From positions 1-20,946 of IMG/VR virus record IMGVR_UViG_3300044911_003365: a stretch of DNA of 20,946 nt, one strand, 5' to 3'. The notes beneath the pieces are model-generated. The model saw nothing but the letters and a program-made list of their open reading frames with translations. It was not told the origin of the DNA and did not search any database. Positions 12,163 through 20,683 of the stretch are shown here, piece after piece; positions within the stretch are counted from its first letter, which is position 1; the number at the start of each line of letters is the position of its first letter. The stretch comes from a virus. The position numbers and the translations under genes were made by a program.

Positions 12163-14673
12163 TCAGTACGAACCATCATCAACAGTGCCAATGCTCATGA
12201 TGCCAGTGCCAGATGCAACAACAACTTCCGAAGACCCCCTCACAATGCCAGTGGTGCTAGCCGTGGCAAGCTGCACTCTTGCCCATACAAGTTCATTAAG
12301 ATCTTCCTGACTGGCCACGCCAGATGCCACTGGCGATAATGCGTTGCCATCAACTAGTACGTCTTGGTCACCAACACCAGCCACTGCGCTGCTCAAATTG
12401 ACCTTAGTCCAAGATGCACCCACGCCCTGCGATAACACCCAGTTGCCAATGGAAAGGCTTTCAGTTGGCGCAGGAGCAGTACCAACGCCTGATGCAGTGA
12501 CAATTAAATAGACGCCATTGTTGCTAGTGTTCGGAGCGGAAAGCGCTTGCCCAACAGTAAGCCCAGCTTCAATGCCGTAGCTATTAATGCTTTCAACTGT
12601 ATTACCAGAAGCGTTATAAGTGCCACCAAAACGAAGGTTAATTTGAGTGGGGCTACCATAACCAAGGTTCAGCCAATAACCATTGGGAACAGGCGCCACT
12701 TCGCCCACCCAGATATAAGCAGAGCGGTCATTAGGATTGATCCACCATTGACCAGCAAATTCAGGAGTGGGAGCACTTTCACTGACTTGCGCAATGCCGT
12801 AATCAGCAAGTTGAGAAGCCGTGACGCTATTGTCAGCTAAAAATGCACTTCCAAATGTGCCAGTGGTAATTTTACTTGCATCAAGATTTGGAATGTCTGA
12901 AGCCGCTAATGCGGCATTAGCAGAAACAATGTGCCCTTGAGCATCAATAGTAATTGAGCCTGTATACGTTCCTGTAACGGCTGCATTGGTATGGCTAATT
13001 TCGCCAGTGCCATCCACTGATAAACCAGCGCCTGGATAAACAGCGCCTTTGTCTACGCTGGTAGCAACAGGCAGGTCTGAAGAGACAAGCGCTCTAAATG
13101 ATGGGGTGCCAGTGGCCCCACTGGAAGGACCAGCAAAAACACTATTAACAGCTTGGTCATCAAGAGAACTGGTAATTGTGGCGGAGAAATTATCTGGATA
13201 GCTAACAGTGAAGGCAATGGGAGAAGAATCAACAAAGCTAATTTCACTAATTGCAGCTTGCCGCTCCCAAGAATCGCCGTCCCACGTATATTCAAAATAC
13301 GTGGCAGTATCAATGTATTGCTGGCCAATGAAATCACCAGAAGCAGTTGGAGAGCCGTTTGCAACAATGGTGGATGAATTATCTCCTATTTTTGCTGCGG
13401 TGATGGCATTATCGGCTATCTTTGCCGTAGTAACAGCGCTTCCAGAAATAGCTGCCGTAACAACACTTTCGCTTCCATAGCTATCAAAAGTGAGAGAACC
13501 AGCGGCAATATTAACGCTAGTAATAACACCATTATCAATATATCCCGAGCCAACAAGGTTTAAAACGGCAAGTGAACCAAGCCCAAGATTAGTGCGAGTA
13601 TCTGCTGCGCTATTACCACTTGCAATAAGACCACGCGAATAAGCAGGGAATGACGACACTGCATAAGTGTCAGCTCCCGTTAAATAAATAAGCTCATCTG
13701 CACTAGTAGAGAGCCCAGCGATGGAAGCAAGTCCAGCGTCATACGCTTGCACGTCCGTGCCAATGGCAAGACCAAGATTTGTACGGGCATCTTCTGCAGT
13801 AGACGCGCCAGTACCTCCATCGTCCACGGCAAGATCAGTGATACCAGAAATGGTGCCGCCACTAATTGCAACGCTTCCTGCATTTTGAACGGCGATATCA
13901 CCAAGCCCTAAAGAAGAGCGCACTGCTGCTGCATCAGCTCCAGAAGCAATGGTGCGTCCAAATGATGAAAGCGTGGTGGAAGCTAATACTCCCGATGCAG
14001 AAGAATAAATGATTTCATCGGCTGCTGTATAACGCTCTGCCACTCCAGAAAGAACAGAGCTATATGCCTGCACGTCAGTGCCAATGGCAAGCCCAAGATT
14101 CGCTCGCGCTCCTGAAGCCGTAGACGCACCAGTGCCTCCATCGTCCACGGCAAGATCAGTGATGCCGCTGATCGTTCCTCCACTAATCGTTACATCGCCA
14201 GAGATGAAGGTGACACCGCTGATGGTGCCTCCAGAAACTACGATGCTTCCCGCGTCTTGACTGCTGAGTGTCCCAAGTGTGGGAAGTCCAGTCAGGCTTG
14301 CATAGGTGCCGCTAGTCGCCACTGGAGCAAGCCCAGTAATGCTGCTTGCTGTAATGGCAATGGTGATACCAGTGGCGGCTGTGATGACGCCCTTGCTATT
14401 AACTACAAATTGAGCAACAGTAGCCGCGTCGCCATAGGTGCCAGATGCTACGCCAGTGTCACTCAGTACGTTATTAGAGAGTTTTGTAGTGGAAGCTTGA
14501 TTAAGCTTGCTTAAATCAATGAAGCTTGATGGAGATCCACTAATTCCATAATTAAAGATGTTGGCTACTGTAATCTTTTTAGTTTCAGCAGCGCTAATAT
14601 CAACAATGGGCAGTTCATCTGCCTGAGAAAGATCAACAGACAGAGCATTGAGTTCAGAAATGCGAACAGCCAT
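12163..14673 (-). CDS. Large repeat-bearing tail fibre protein (836 aa)
   Basis: ATG at 14673 (minus strand), two bases after the upstream stop, with AGAGGA ten bases before. It opens MAVRISELNALSVDLSQADE, a frequent start of cyanophage fibres. A block GGTISGITDLAVDDGGTGAS, followed by a NLGLAIGTDVQAY unit, occurs twice (about 165-205 and 272-312), with a third partial copy (TRTNLGLGSLAVLN). Later come ISGSAVTTAKIADNAITAAK, DASKITTGTFGSAFLADNSV and a domain with FAGQWWINPNDRSAYIWVGE (about 651-670) near the C-terminal third. The protein is Ser/Thr/Gly/Ala rich with almost no Cys, as expected for a trimeric beta-structured fibre. It probably attaches near the tail tip; receptor unknown. Confidence 0.88.
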   Translation of the reverse strand: MAVRISELNALSVDLSQADELPIVDISAAETKKITVANIFNYGISGSPSSFIDLSKLNQASTTKLSNNVLSDTGVASGTYGDAATVAQFVVNSKGVITAATGITIAITASSITGLAPVATSGTYASLTGLPTLGTLSSQDAGSIVVSGGTISGVTFISGDVTISGGTISGITDLAVDDGGTGASTASGARANLGLAIGTDVQAYSSVLSGVAERYTAADEIIYSSASGVLASTTLSSFGRTIASGADAAAVRSSLGLGDIAVQNAGSVAISGGTISGITDLAVDDGGTGASTAEDARTNLGLAIGTDVQAYDAGLASIAGLSTSADELIYLTGADTYAVSSFPAYSRGLIASGNSAADTRTNLGLGSLAVLNLVGSGYIDNGVITSVNIAAGSLTFDSYGSESVVTAAISGSAVTTAKIADNAITAAKIGDNSSTIVANGSPTASGDFIGQQYIDTATYFEYTWDGDSWERQAAISEISFVDSSPIAFTVSYPDNFSATITSSLDDQAVNSVFAGPSSGATGTPSFRALVSSDLPVATSVDKGAVYPGAGLSVDGTGEISHTNAAVTGTYTGSITIDAQGHIVSANAALAASDIPNLDASKITTGTFGSAFLADNSVTASQLADYGIAQVSESAPTPEFAGQWWINPNDRSAYIWVGEVAPVPNGYWLNLGYGSPTQINLRFGGTYNASGNTVESINSYGIEAGLTVGQALSAPNTSNNGVYLIVTASGVGTAPAPTESLSIGNWVLSQGVGASWTKVNLSSAVAGVGDQDVLVDGNALSPVASGVASQEDLNELVWARVQLATASTTGIVRGSSEVVVASGTGIMSIGTVDDGSY
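13741..14194 (-). repeat. In-frame direct repeat inside the 836-aa fibre gene
   Basis: Two copies of about 133 bases lie at 13741-13873 and 14062-14194, 321 bases (107 codons) apart and therefore in frame. They share a long identical core starting CCTCCATCGTCCACGGCAAG (+ strand, 13814 and 14135). Each copy encodes the ISGITDLAVDDGGTGAST...NLGLAIGTDVQAY unit. Such repeats allow recombination to lengthen or shorten the fibre shaft. Confidence 0.8.
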
Positions 14674-14675
14674 TG

Positions 14676-15608
14676 TTAATCGTCCTCTTGCAGTACGCCT
14701 AGTTCTTCAAGCGTAGATTCATTGCCAATGCTAACATCACCTTCAGTGGTTAAGTCGACAGGACTATCACCAGACCGCAATTTAAATTCTCCAGCAGTAA
14801 TAAAATCAAAGCTACATTCTGCAATTTGATCAGCTCTCATTGTGAACGCCGATCTAGACAAAATGCCTTGCAGCTCATAATATACGCCTTCAAAAGTAGA
14901 ATAGCCAGGTGGTTGAGGAGGGCCTGGTTCTAGGATGTAAAATTTCCCCTCAAATCGACTTCCTACTTCCACTTTTTGGATGAGTTCAGCAAGGGCAAGA
15001 GGAATTTCCTCGTTGTCCATATTTTTAAAACTGAACAAACAATCAACGCTGCCATTACCTGTAATAGCACTAGCAGAAAATCCTCTAAACTTTTCTCCCA
15101 ATGCAGTGGTATCAATTGATTCGCGATCAGTGGAGATCGTAAATCCTTGTACTTCACCAAGGGTGTTATAAGCGCCAGGAAGAAGATCAATAGTGACAGG
15201 CCAAGGAGCTTCGCCTTCGGTCTTGTTTAATGGCACTGCCAAATATCTTGCATCAGGATTGGCAATAGCATCGCCAAAATTCCTGTACATGCGGATGGCG
15301 CCCATTGCATCCACATTGGCGAAAAACTCTAACGGACCAACGCTTGCACCAGGATCATCAATGTAAGTAGTATTAGCCGCGTTTGTATAAAATCGAAAAG
15401 GAAGCCCTCTTGAGCTGGTGCCATTAATCCTGATGCGATCACCAGTGGTTATTGTGCCAAAATCAAGATCAAGCCCTTGTGGCGTGCTAAGAGCGAATCT
15501 TTTTCGCCCGTAAACAATATCCGCTGGGTTAATTTGCAGATTAAATTGATGAGCGCCACCTACACGCTTAAATTCAATGCTGCCATAATGACCAGCAAAA
15601 ACTGTCAT
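14676..15608 (-). CDS. Tail-tube-like virion protein, paralogue A (310 aa)
   Basis: ATG at 15608 with GAGG seven bases upstream (minus strand). It begins MTVFAGHYGSIEFKRVGGAH. The central part holds VQGFTISTDRESIDTTALGE (about 153-172) followed by KFRGFSASAITGNGSVDCLF. This is the strand-turn pattern (D/E-T-T-A-L-G ... G-x-G-S-x-x-x-x-F) of phage tail-tube proteins. The downstream neighbour (15624-16439) carries the same pattern, so the two are probable paralogues. The C-terminus is acidic (STLEELGVLQEDD). Position after the J-like gene is unusual for a tube protein, so a tube-fold adaptor for the fibres is an alternative. Confidence 0.7.
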   Translation of the reverse strand: MTVFAGHYGSIEFKRVGGAHQFNLQINPADIVYGRKRFALSTPQGLDLDFGTITTGDRIRINGTSSRGLPFRFYTNAANTTYIDDPGASVGPLEFFANVDAMGAIRMYRNFGDAIANPDARYLAVPLNKTEGEAPWPVTIDLLPGAYNTLGEVQGFTISTDRESIDTTALGEKFRGFSASAITGNGSVDCLFSFKNMDNEEIPLALAELIQKVEVGSRFEGKFYILEPGPPQPPGYSTFEGVYYELQGILSRSAFTMRADQIAECSFDFITAGEFKLRSGDSPVDLTTEGDVSIGNESTLEELGVLQEDD

Positions 15609-15623
15609 TTTATTGCCTCAAAA

Positions 15624-16439
15624 TCAAAGCCTACTAACATTAGGCTTCCATGGCACATCAAGGAACGCTCCGTCAATGGTAAAGCTGGTGTCAATAGTCA
15701 CAACTTCTCCATAGCTGACGCCCATGCTCGCGCTAGTAATAAACGCATTAAACAGGAAGTTTGTTTTCCATAGCGCAGCACCGCCAACAGCTCCAGCCGT
15801 TCCACTAACACTTCCATCCACTGCAAGATTCAAGACCACGCGAGGCGCCGTGCCGCGAGGAAATAAAATATCCACCAGTTCAAAGGTGTCTTTTTGACGG
15901 TTGGCTTGATTGTCATTAATTTCGTCCTCGTAGAACAATAAAGTAGCACTTCCCTCTCCTGATGTCATGCCTGGCGAAACAGTGCGAACAGTATCTCCAA
16001 GCGCAGTGGTTTCAATGATCTCGCTATTACTAGTTAAAGACCAAGAACGAATTTTCGCGATGCGGTATTGATCGTCAAGAATTTCTCGCTCGCTGTCTAC
16101 TCCGCGAGTTGCAGTAGCATCAATCCCAACGTTAGGGCTCACGTCGATGATATTCTTTTTGTTATCAACATAATAAAATCTCACTACATCACCAGCTTCG
16201 TAATTTGCGCCAGCACTAACAACAGTAAAAACACACTGCCTGGATGCTTGGGTGGTGTTAACAGTGCGATCAGCGCGAACAGCCGCCGAACGCCCATCGC
16301 CCACGATATTTCTTACTTGATAAACTCCATTTACTACCACCGAAGAACCAGTGGGCACGTTAACAGTAAAAGTACCAGTCAGTCCTGACGATTGACTGCG
16401 GGCAATATAAATACGCCCATTATTGCCCGTGTAAATCAT
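15624..16439 (-). CDS. Tail-tube-like virion protein, paralogue B (271 aa)
   Basis: ATG at 16439, minus strand. It begins MIYTGNNGRIYIARSQSSGL. Near residues 130-170 it reads AKIRSWSLTSNSEIIETTAL, then GDTVRTVSPGMTSGEGSATL. This is the best match in the window to the classic tail-tube signature (W-S-L-T ... T-T-A-L-G-D ... R-x-x-x-P-G ... G-S-A-x-L-x-x-Y). The C-terminus closes with strands (ASMGVSYGEVVTIDTSFTID). The protein would form ring-like oligomers in the tail. It lies 15 bases upstream of paralogue A in transcription order and follows the J-like gene by 41 bases. No Shine-Dalgarno is visible. Whether it is the main tube, or a tube-fold adaptor at the tail tip, cannot be decided here. 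Confidence 0.75.
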   Translation of the reverse strand: MIYTGNNGRIYIARSQSSGLTGTFTVNVPTGSSVVVNGVYQVRNIVGDGRSAAVRADRTVNTTQASRQCVFTVVSAGANYEAGDVVRFYYVDNKKNIIDVSPNVGIDATATRGVDSEREILDDQYRIAKIRSWSLTSNSEIIETTALGDTVRTVSPGMTSGEGSATLLFYEDEINDNQANRQKDTFELVDILFPRGTAPRVVLNLAVDGSVSGTAGAVGGAALWKTNFLFNAFITSASMGVSYGEVVTIDTSFTIDGAFLDVPWKPNVSRL

Positions 16440-16480
16440 GGCGAAGATAGAAGCTTATACGCTCATTCTAATCATAACAA

Positions 16481-19400
16481 TCACTCTTCAACGAATTGAC
16501 TTGCGTCTCCAATGCGTTTTGCAATGAGAGAAATGCCATTGCTGTCAGTAGGATGCTCTACTGCTTTTACAGTGACTATTCCCTCCTCATCCATCTCCAC
16601 ATCAATCACTCTTGCTGAACGCTTTGAAAGTTTAGAAGACTTTCTCCCCACTGCAAATAGATAGCCCTCATACTGAGCTAATGCGCTAGCAATGCCATTT
16701 TGAACAAGTACATTCTGCTTATTGAATGTATTCTGCTTGCCGTTATAAAGGAAGAAGTCATAAAGACTACCACCAGCTTTCTCTGGAAGCTCTCCGCCAA
16801 TGGGAAGATTAAGTTCTCCTCCAGCTAAAATGCTGCCAGTATGTAAATCGTCCCACGTTTCCTGGCCAATGTCAATATACACATAAGAGCCAGGAGCAAT
16901 GGAAGCCTCGGAAGGCAGTGTTTTAAGTTCATACGCTTTTCTTGATAAATTACGCATGAGACACATAAGCCTTGCCACGTATACTGCCTGGTTTCGCGTG
17001 GTAACAAATTGAGATAAATCGAGAGTTTCACGAATGCACAATGCTTCGTTCGCGCTCTTGAGCCTCAATGTAACGCTTTCATTGCGAGGAAAATATTCAT
17101 CGCTTTCCGAATCCCTGTAAATAGCCGTGACAATCACATCTTGCGTGGATGCTCCGTAATCCACAAATTCTTCCTTATAAGATCCTTCAAGAATATTGCC
17201 TTGGTTGAACAATGTGGAAATAGGAAGTGGTCTGTCTGATAAAATTCTTCCATTTCCATCGGCTGGTACAGAAGGCACAAGAGTAGTTTGTCCTCCAATC
17301 GTGGCAAGCTCTAACAAGCTAAACGCAGAAGCTTGCGCCCAGAATTCACGCCATGATTGAGGGTCAATAATTGCTCCGTCCATGAAGAGCTTATTGCGCT
17401 GACAAAAAGCTTGGGCTTCTGCAAGGCGTGGCATGTTGATGGATTCAATGCGAGCATATTGGCCGATGCCATTGTCTTTATCTAAAACAGTATCAATGAA
17501 GATTTCTGGTGCATAGCTAGATGATCTAGCCTTTGGCGATGCAACAAAAGCATCCACTTGAGCAGCAGAAACATAACTATTGGCATTGCTAGAAAGCGCC
17601 CTTACCTTCTTACCTTTTTCCACCCATACTGTCACGTCCCGCAAATCTTGAAATCCACGTCCTGCAAAAGCATGTACTGCCAGCGTAGATAAGCCTCGAT
17701 ACAGTGAGGCGTTGTAATCGCTCCAATTGTCTTTCAATTGCTCATTAACTGCAGCAATTGTAAGTTCTGGCGCTTGCTCATAAGAATACCTGGTCTGCGT
17801 GCGCACGTCGTAATTAAATAATTCCCATTCCATCGACTCCTTAGGCCCTTTATTCAATGGAGGCCATGCACTAAATGGAGTGGTGATAAAGCCATTAAAT
17901 TCAACGACAATATCATTTACACCAGGAGCATTACTGCTGTTTAGTTGACGCTTTCTACTGTTGGCATTGACGTAGGCATAACCAACAAAATTAATTCCCC
18001 TTCGACCAGCTTCCGCTTCTGGATCAGTTACGGGAGTCAAGCGAATTTTCCATTCAGCCGTACCGCCCCCTTGTTTAATAAAGCGGAAATAAGTGAAGAT
18101 ATCTTGCTGAACAGATCCTCTAATGCAAAACACATAAGGAATGGTCTTGTATTGATCATTATCTAGTGCATATTCACAAGTGAACATTGCAGTGCGAGGT
18201 TGTTGACCATTCTCTCCATTCTTGTAACCATAGTCGTCTTCGTCAGTGCCATATTTCCTTTGACGACCATTGACCTGCCTGAAGAGCTGAAGCTTTAGCG
18301 AAAGCTCAATTGCTTCGCATTTTGTCACTGAAGAATAAGCGGCCTGATCAATGCGAGCTAAGCATTTTGTGCCATTGCGTTCTAGGACACTACTGTACAA
18401 GATGGGACTATTCTCTATTAATTGCTCCAATGCGTCTATCTCCTTTTGGAGAGTCACCGTCTTCTTGCTCAGCGAATTACGCTTTTCTCTTAATTGCTTC
18501 TTTTGCTTCTGATCATAAAAAAAGCTTGCTTCTAGATCTTCCTCAATGTCTGCTATTTGCTGATTTAGAAGGACAATAGTCTGCTCTTTCTCTGAAATCT
18601 GCTCCTGATACTTCACCCTGTCTTGCCCTTCGTCCTTGCCATTCCACGCCTCGTTGTAACCAATGCTTGGCATCGGCCCCGACGTTTCACAAACTAATGT
18701 GGCCTTGAGAGAACTAAATTCAATTTCTCCGCGCCTATCGTCTGTGTAGGCTACTTTCTTTGCCCTAAAAATAGCCCCGCCAAGTTTATACAAAGACCCA
18801 TCGTCAAATACTGCCGCTGCATTCCTCAAGATGCTTTCAATGGCTTCGCGACCATCTGCTCCTTTCAAACTGTTACTAGTGGTACTAGCAATAGTGACAA
18901 CAATTTCTCCATCCTTTGGAAAGTTTGGTCGATTATTTGTCCCCTCCCAGTATCCTTGGGTGCCACTAATTGAAATGGGAACAAAATCACTGGGATCTCG
19001 TCCTCCATTGCCTTTTAGTTCAATTGCTTTTGGGCGAATGGGAACAATGCCAGTGATGCTGCAAGTATTGCTAGTAGTGGGAGCGTAAGATTGACTAAAG
19101 CCTTTCTTGTTGGACTGGGCATGGGACAAAGCAGCAGTTGTAACATTTGCAGAGTTGCCATACCACGTAGGATCTTCTTTGAAGGCATTGACAGAAATGT
19201 CTCCAATGGGAGTGAAATCCTGATAAGTGGTGGCGCCATTATCACTAAAATACAGCCATGCCTTACTTCTCACCACTTGATCGAAAGGAAGCTGGCCCAC
19301 TGCAGTGCGCTCAGGCTTGATCTCTTCAACGGTGGATGCTCCGATGGAAAGCATGAGCTGCATGAACTGTGAGCCGCCATAGCTCAATACGGCGCTCCAC

Positions 19401-19807
19401 AGAAGCAACGTAGAAAGCCTGACGCCACCATTACGGTTTTGATCCGTGTTGGTATAGACAAGCCCTACTGGCTCTCCATAGCGAGATACTTCCTGGACAC
19501 CATTGAAGCCAAAGCGCGGCACTGCACGCTGTTCTCTAGTGTTGCGCCCTTGCCCTCTTGGCTGTTCTGGCTGTGGAGCGAGCAATGCTGCTGCCACTTG
19601 CAAGATGGTGCCGATAATTGTAAGGACTAAAGCAATGGTGCCAGCAGGCTCATTCCTAATGTCAAAAACAGTGCCTTGTTTCGCATCAATATATTCTTGC
19701 TTCGCACAAACAAAATCAAGATATTCTTGCTTCGTTACGCCAAGAGCTTCAATTAAACCATGTTCATAAGGAAGCAACGGGCGATCATTAGAACTATTCC
19801 CCGCCAT
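16481..19807 (-). CDS. Tail tip/host-specificity protein, lambda J-like (1108 aa)
   Basis: ATG at 19807, minus strand; the 5' end overlaps the NlpC-like gene by 14 bases. The N-terminal part holds a hydrophobic helix (TIALVLTIIGTILQVAAALL, about 57-76) followed by basic PRGQGRNTREQRAVPRFG, as in other J-like tip proteins. VQEVSRYGEPVGLVY begins the tip body (about 104-118). A charged helical segment at about 395-468 (EQISEKEQTIVLLNQQIADI and KRNSLSKKTVTLQKEIDALE) looks like a coiled coil inserted in the body. The later part has ATIGGQTTLVPSVPADG and CIRETLDLSQFVTTRNQAVY, typical of the hub region. J proteins form the tail tip and contact the host receptor. Gene order (M-, L-, K-like upstream) supports the call. 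Confidence 0.85.
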   Translation of the reverse strand: MAGNSSNDRPLLPYEHGLIEALGVTKQEYLDFVCAKQEYIDAKQGTVFDIRNEPAGTIALVLTIIGTILQVAAALLAPQPEQPRGQGRNTREQRAVPRFGFNGVQEVSRYGEPVGLVYTNTDQNRNGGVRLSTLLLWSAVLSYGGSQFMQLMLSIGASTVEEIKPERTAVGQLPFDQVVRSKAWLYFSDNGATTYQDFTPIGDISVNAFKEDPTWYGNSANVTTAALSHAQSNKKGFSQSYAPTTSNTCSITGIVPIRPKAIELKGNGGRDPSDFVPISISGTQGYWEGTNNRPNFPKDGEIVVTIASTTSNSLKGADGREAIESILRNAAAVFDDGSLYKLGGAIFRAKKVAYTDDRRGEIEFSSLKATLVCETSGPMPSIGYNEAWNGKDEGQDRVKYQEQISEKEQTIVLLNQQIADIEEDLEASFFYDQKQKKQLREKRNSLSKKTVTLQKEIDALEQLIENSPILYSSVLERNGTKCLARIDQAAYSSVTKCEAIELSLKLQLFRQVNGRQRKYGTDEDDYGYKNGENGQQPRTAMFTCEYALDNDQYKTIPYVFCIRGSVQQDIFTYFRFIKQGGGTAEWKIRLTPVTDPEAEAGRRGINFVGYAYVNANSRKRQLNSSNAPGVNDIVVEFNGFITTPFSAWPPLNKGPKESMEWELFNYDVRTQTRYSYEQAPELTIAAVNEQLKDNWSDYNASLYRGLSTLAVHAFAGRGFQDLRDVTVWVEKGKKVRALSSNANSYVSAAQVDAFVASPKARSSSYAPEIFIDTVLDKDNGIGQYARIESINMPRLAEAQAFCQRNKLFMDGAIIDPQSWREFWAQASAFSLLELATIGGQTTLVPSVPADGNGRILSDRPLPISTLFNQGNILEGSYKEEFVDYGASTQDVIVTAIYRDSESDEYFPRNESVTLRLKSANEALCIRETLDLSQFVTTRNQAVYVARLMCLMRNLSRKAYELKTLPSEASIAPGSYVYIDIGQETWDDLHTGSILAGGELNLPIGGELPEKAGGSLYDFFLYNGKQNTFNKQNVLVQNGIASALAQYEGYLFAVGRKSSKLSKRSARVIDVEMDEEGIVTVKAVEHPTDSNGISLIAKRIGDASQFVEE

Positions 19808-20198
19808 CCTTCTTGCCCCAATAAAGACGTATTCTAGGCAAATTATACAACTTCGCCCTTACAACTTTCTCCCCCGCTGAAATGAAAAGAAAACTATCAT
19901 CATCAACGACTGTGCCCAAAGCTAGTCCTCCAGTGTTGCCACATAAATAACCCATCGCCCCAATGCGAGCATCGCACTGATCTGCATTTTCTTTCATCCA
20001 TCTTGCAATCAATGCACCAGGAAATTTCTCTTCTTCCCATTTCTCATATATCCATTCAAAATCTCGCGAATAATCATAAAGGCCAAGCCTTCTTCTTGCT
20101 TCGCTCATTAGCTGCAAACAATCAGTGGCTCCCTCACAAGGCTTTTTCCTCCATTGATACGGAAGACCAATTAAATCATTAAAACAAACAAAGCTCAT
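19794..20198 (-). CDS. NlpC/P60-like tail assembly protein, lambda K-like (134 aa)
   Basis: ATG at 20198 overlaps the upstream stop by four bases (ATGA), giving tight coupling. FNDLIGLPYQWRKKPCEGAT leads into DCLQLM, which matches the NlpC/P60 start (L-I-G-x-P-Y ... G-x-T-D-C, likely nucleophile C27). In lambda the equivalent gpK domain acts in tail assembly or peptidoglycan cutting during entry. The later segment that should carry the catalytic His (H-V-G-I pattern) reads GLALGTVVDDDSFLFISAG, with no His; in fact no His occurs anywhere in the protein. The peptidase may therefore be inactive and only structural. Position between the L-like and J-like genes fits the lambda order. Confidence 0.65.
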   Translation of the reverse strand: MSFVCFNDLIGLPYQWRKKPCEGATDCLQLMSEARRRLGLYDYSRDFEWIYEKWEEEKFPGALIARWMKENADQCDARIGAMGYLCGNTGGLALGTVVDDDSFLFISAGEKVVRAKLYNLPRIRLYWGKKDGGE

Positions 20199-20683
20199 CG
20201 CAGTGAAATTTCTGCACTTGTCGGCAATGGTCCAACTAAACTACGAGAAAAAGTGGCGCGGGGAAATTGTCCTCCCACACTGTCCATTGAGCTTCTAAAT
20301 CGCATTTCAATGGTAGTGTCGGAAAAAGCGGAGCCAATGCCAATATACTGTTCCGTATAGGACGCTCCTGTAAATGCATTCACGGCATTAAGCCAGTAAG
20401 TAGTCAAAGTGAGACGACTGAGCCTGTTTCCATTACCTTGTTCCACAATACGCATAGCAAATGCATCATTTGGTAGCAAAAGCTGCATCATTGCATTATC
20501 TCCTCCAAGATTGGCTACAGTTCCTTCAATGCGAAATGGAGCAAAAGTATACCTTACATTACTTCCTGGAACCTGCTTTGTTTCACCAATAAAATAGTTT
20601 TGATAGTAATTTGTACTAGTCTTGTTTCCATTGCTGTCGTACATAATTAGCTCAAAAAATTGAGCAGCACGAATGGTCGTCAT
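20195..20683 (-). CDS. Minor tail protein, lambda L-like by position (162 aa)
   Basis: ATG at 20683 overlaps the upstream stop by four bases. The protein is beta-rich (AAQFFELIMYDSNGN, NVRYTFAPFRIEG, RLSRLTLTTYWLNAV) and ends FSRSLVGPLPTSAEISLR; the final SLVGPLPT resembles the end of phage minor tail proteins in the L/DUF1833 group. Lambda gpL has cysteines holding an iron-sulphur cluster; none are present here, so that feature is absent. It would form part of the tail-tip complex with the M-like and J-like proteins. Call rests mainly on gene order. Confidence 0.6.
   Translation of the reverse strand: MTTIRAAQFFELIMYDSNGNKTSTNYYQNYFIGETKQVPGSNVRYTFAPFRIEGTVANLGGDNAMMQLLLPNDAFAMRIVEQGNGNRLSRLTLTTYWLNAVNAFTGASYTEQYIGIGSAFSDTTIEMRFRSSMDSVGGQFPRATFSRSLVGPLPTSAEISLR

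Noticed and set aside
12041-13480. Several + strand ORFs opposite the 836-aa fibre gene
   Set aside because: Reverse-strand shadows of a repetitive gene, without starts, ribosome sites or recognisable domains.
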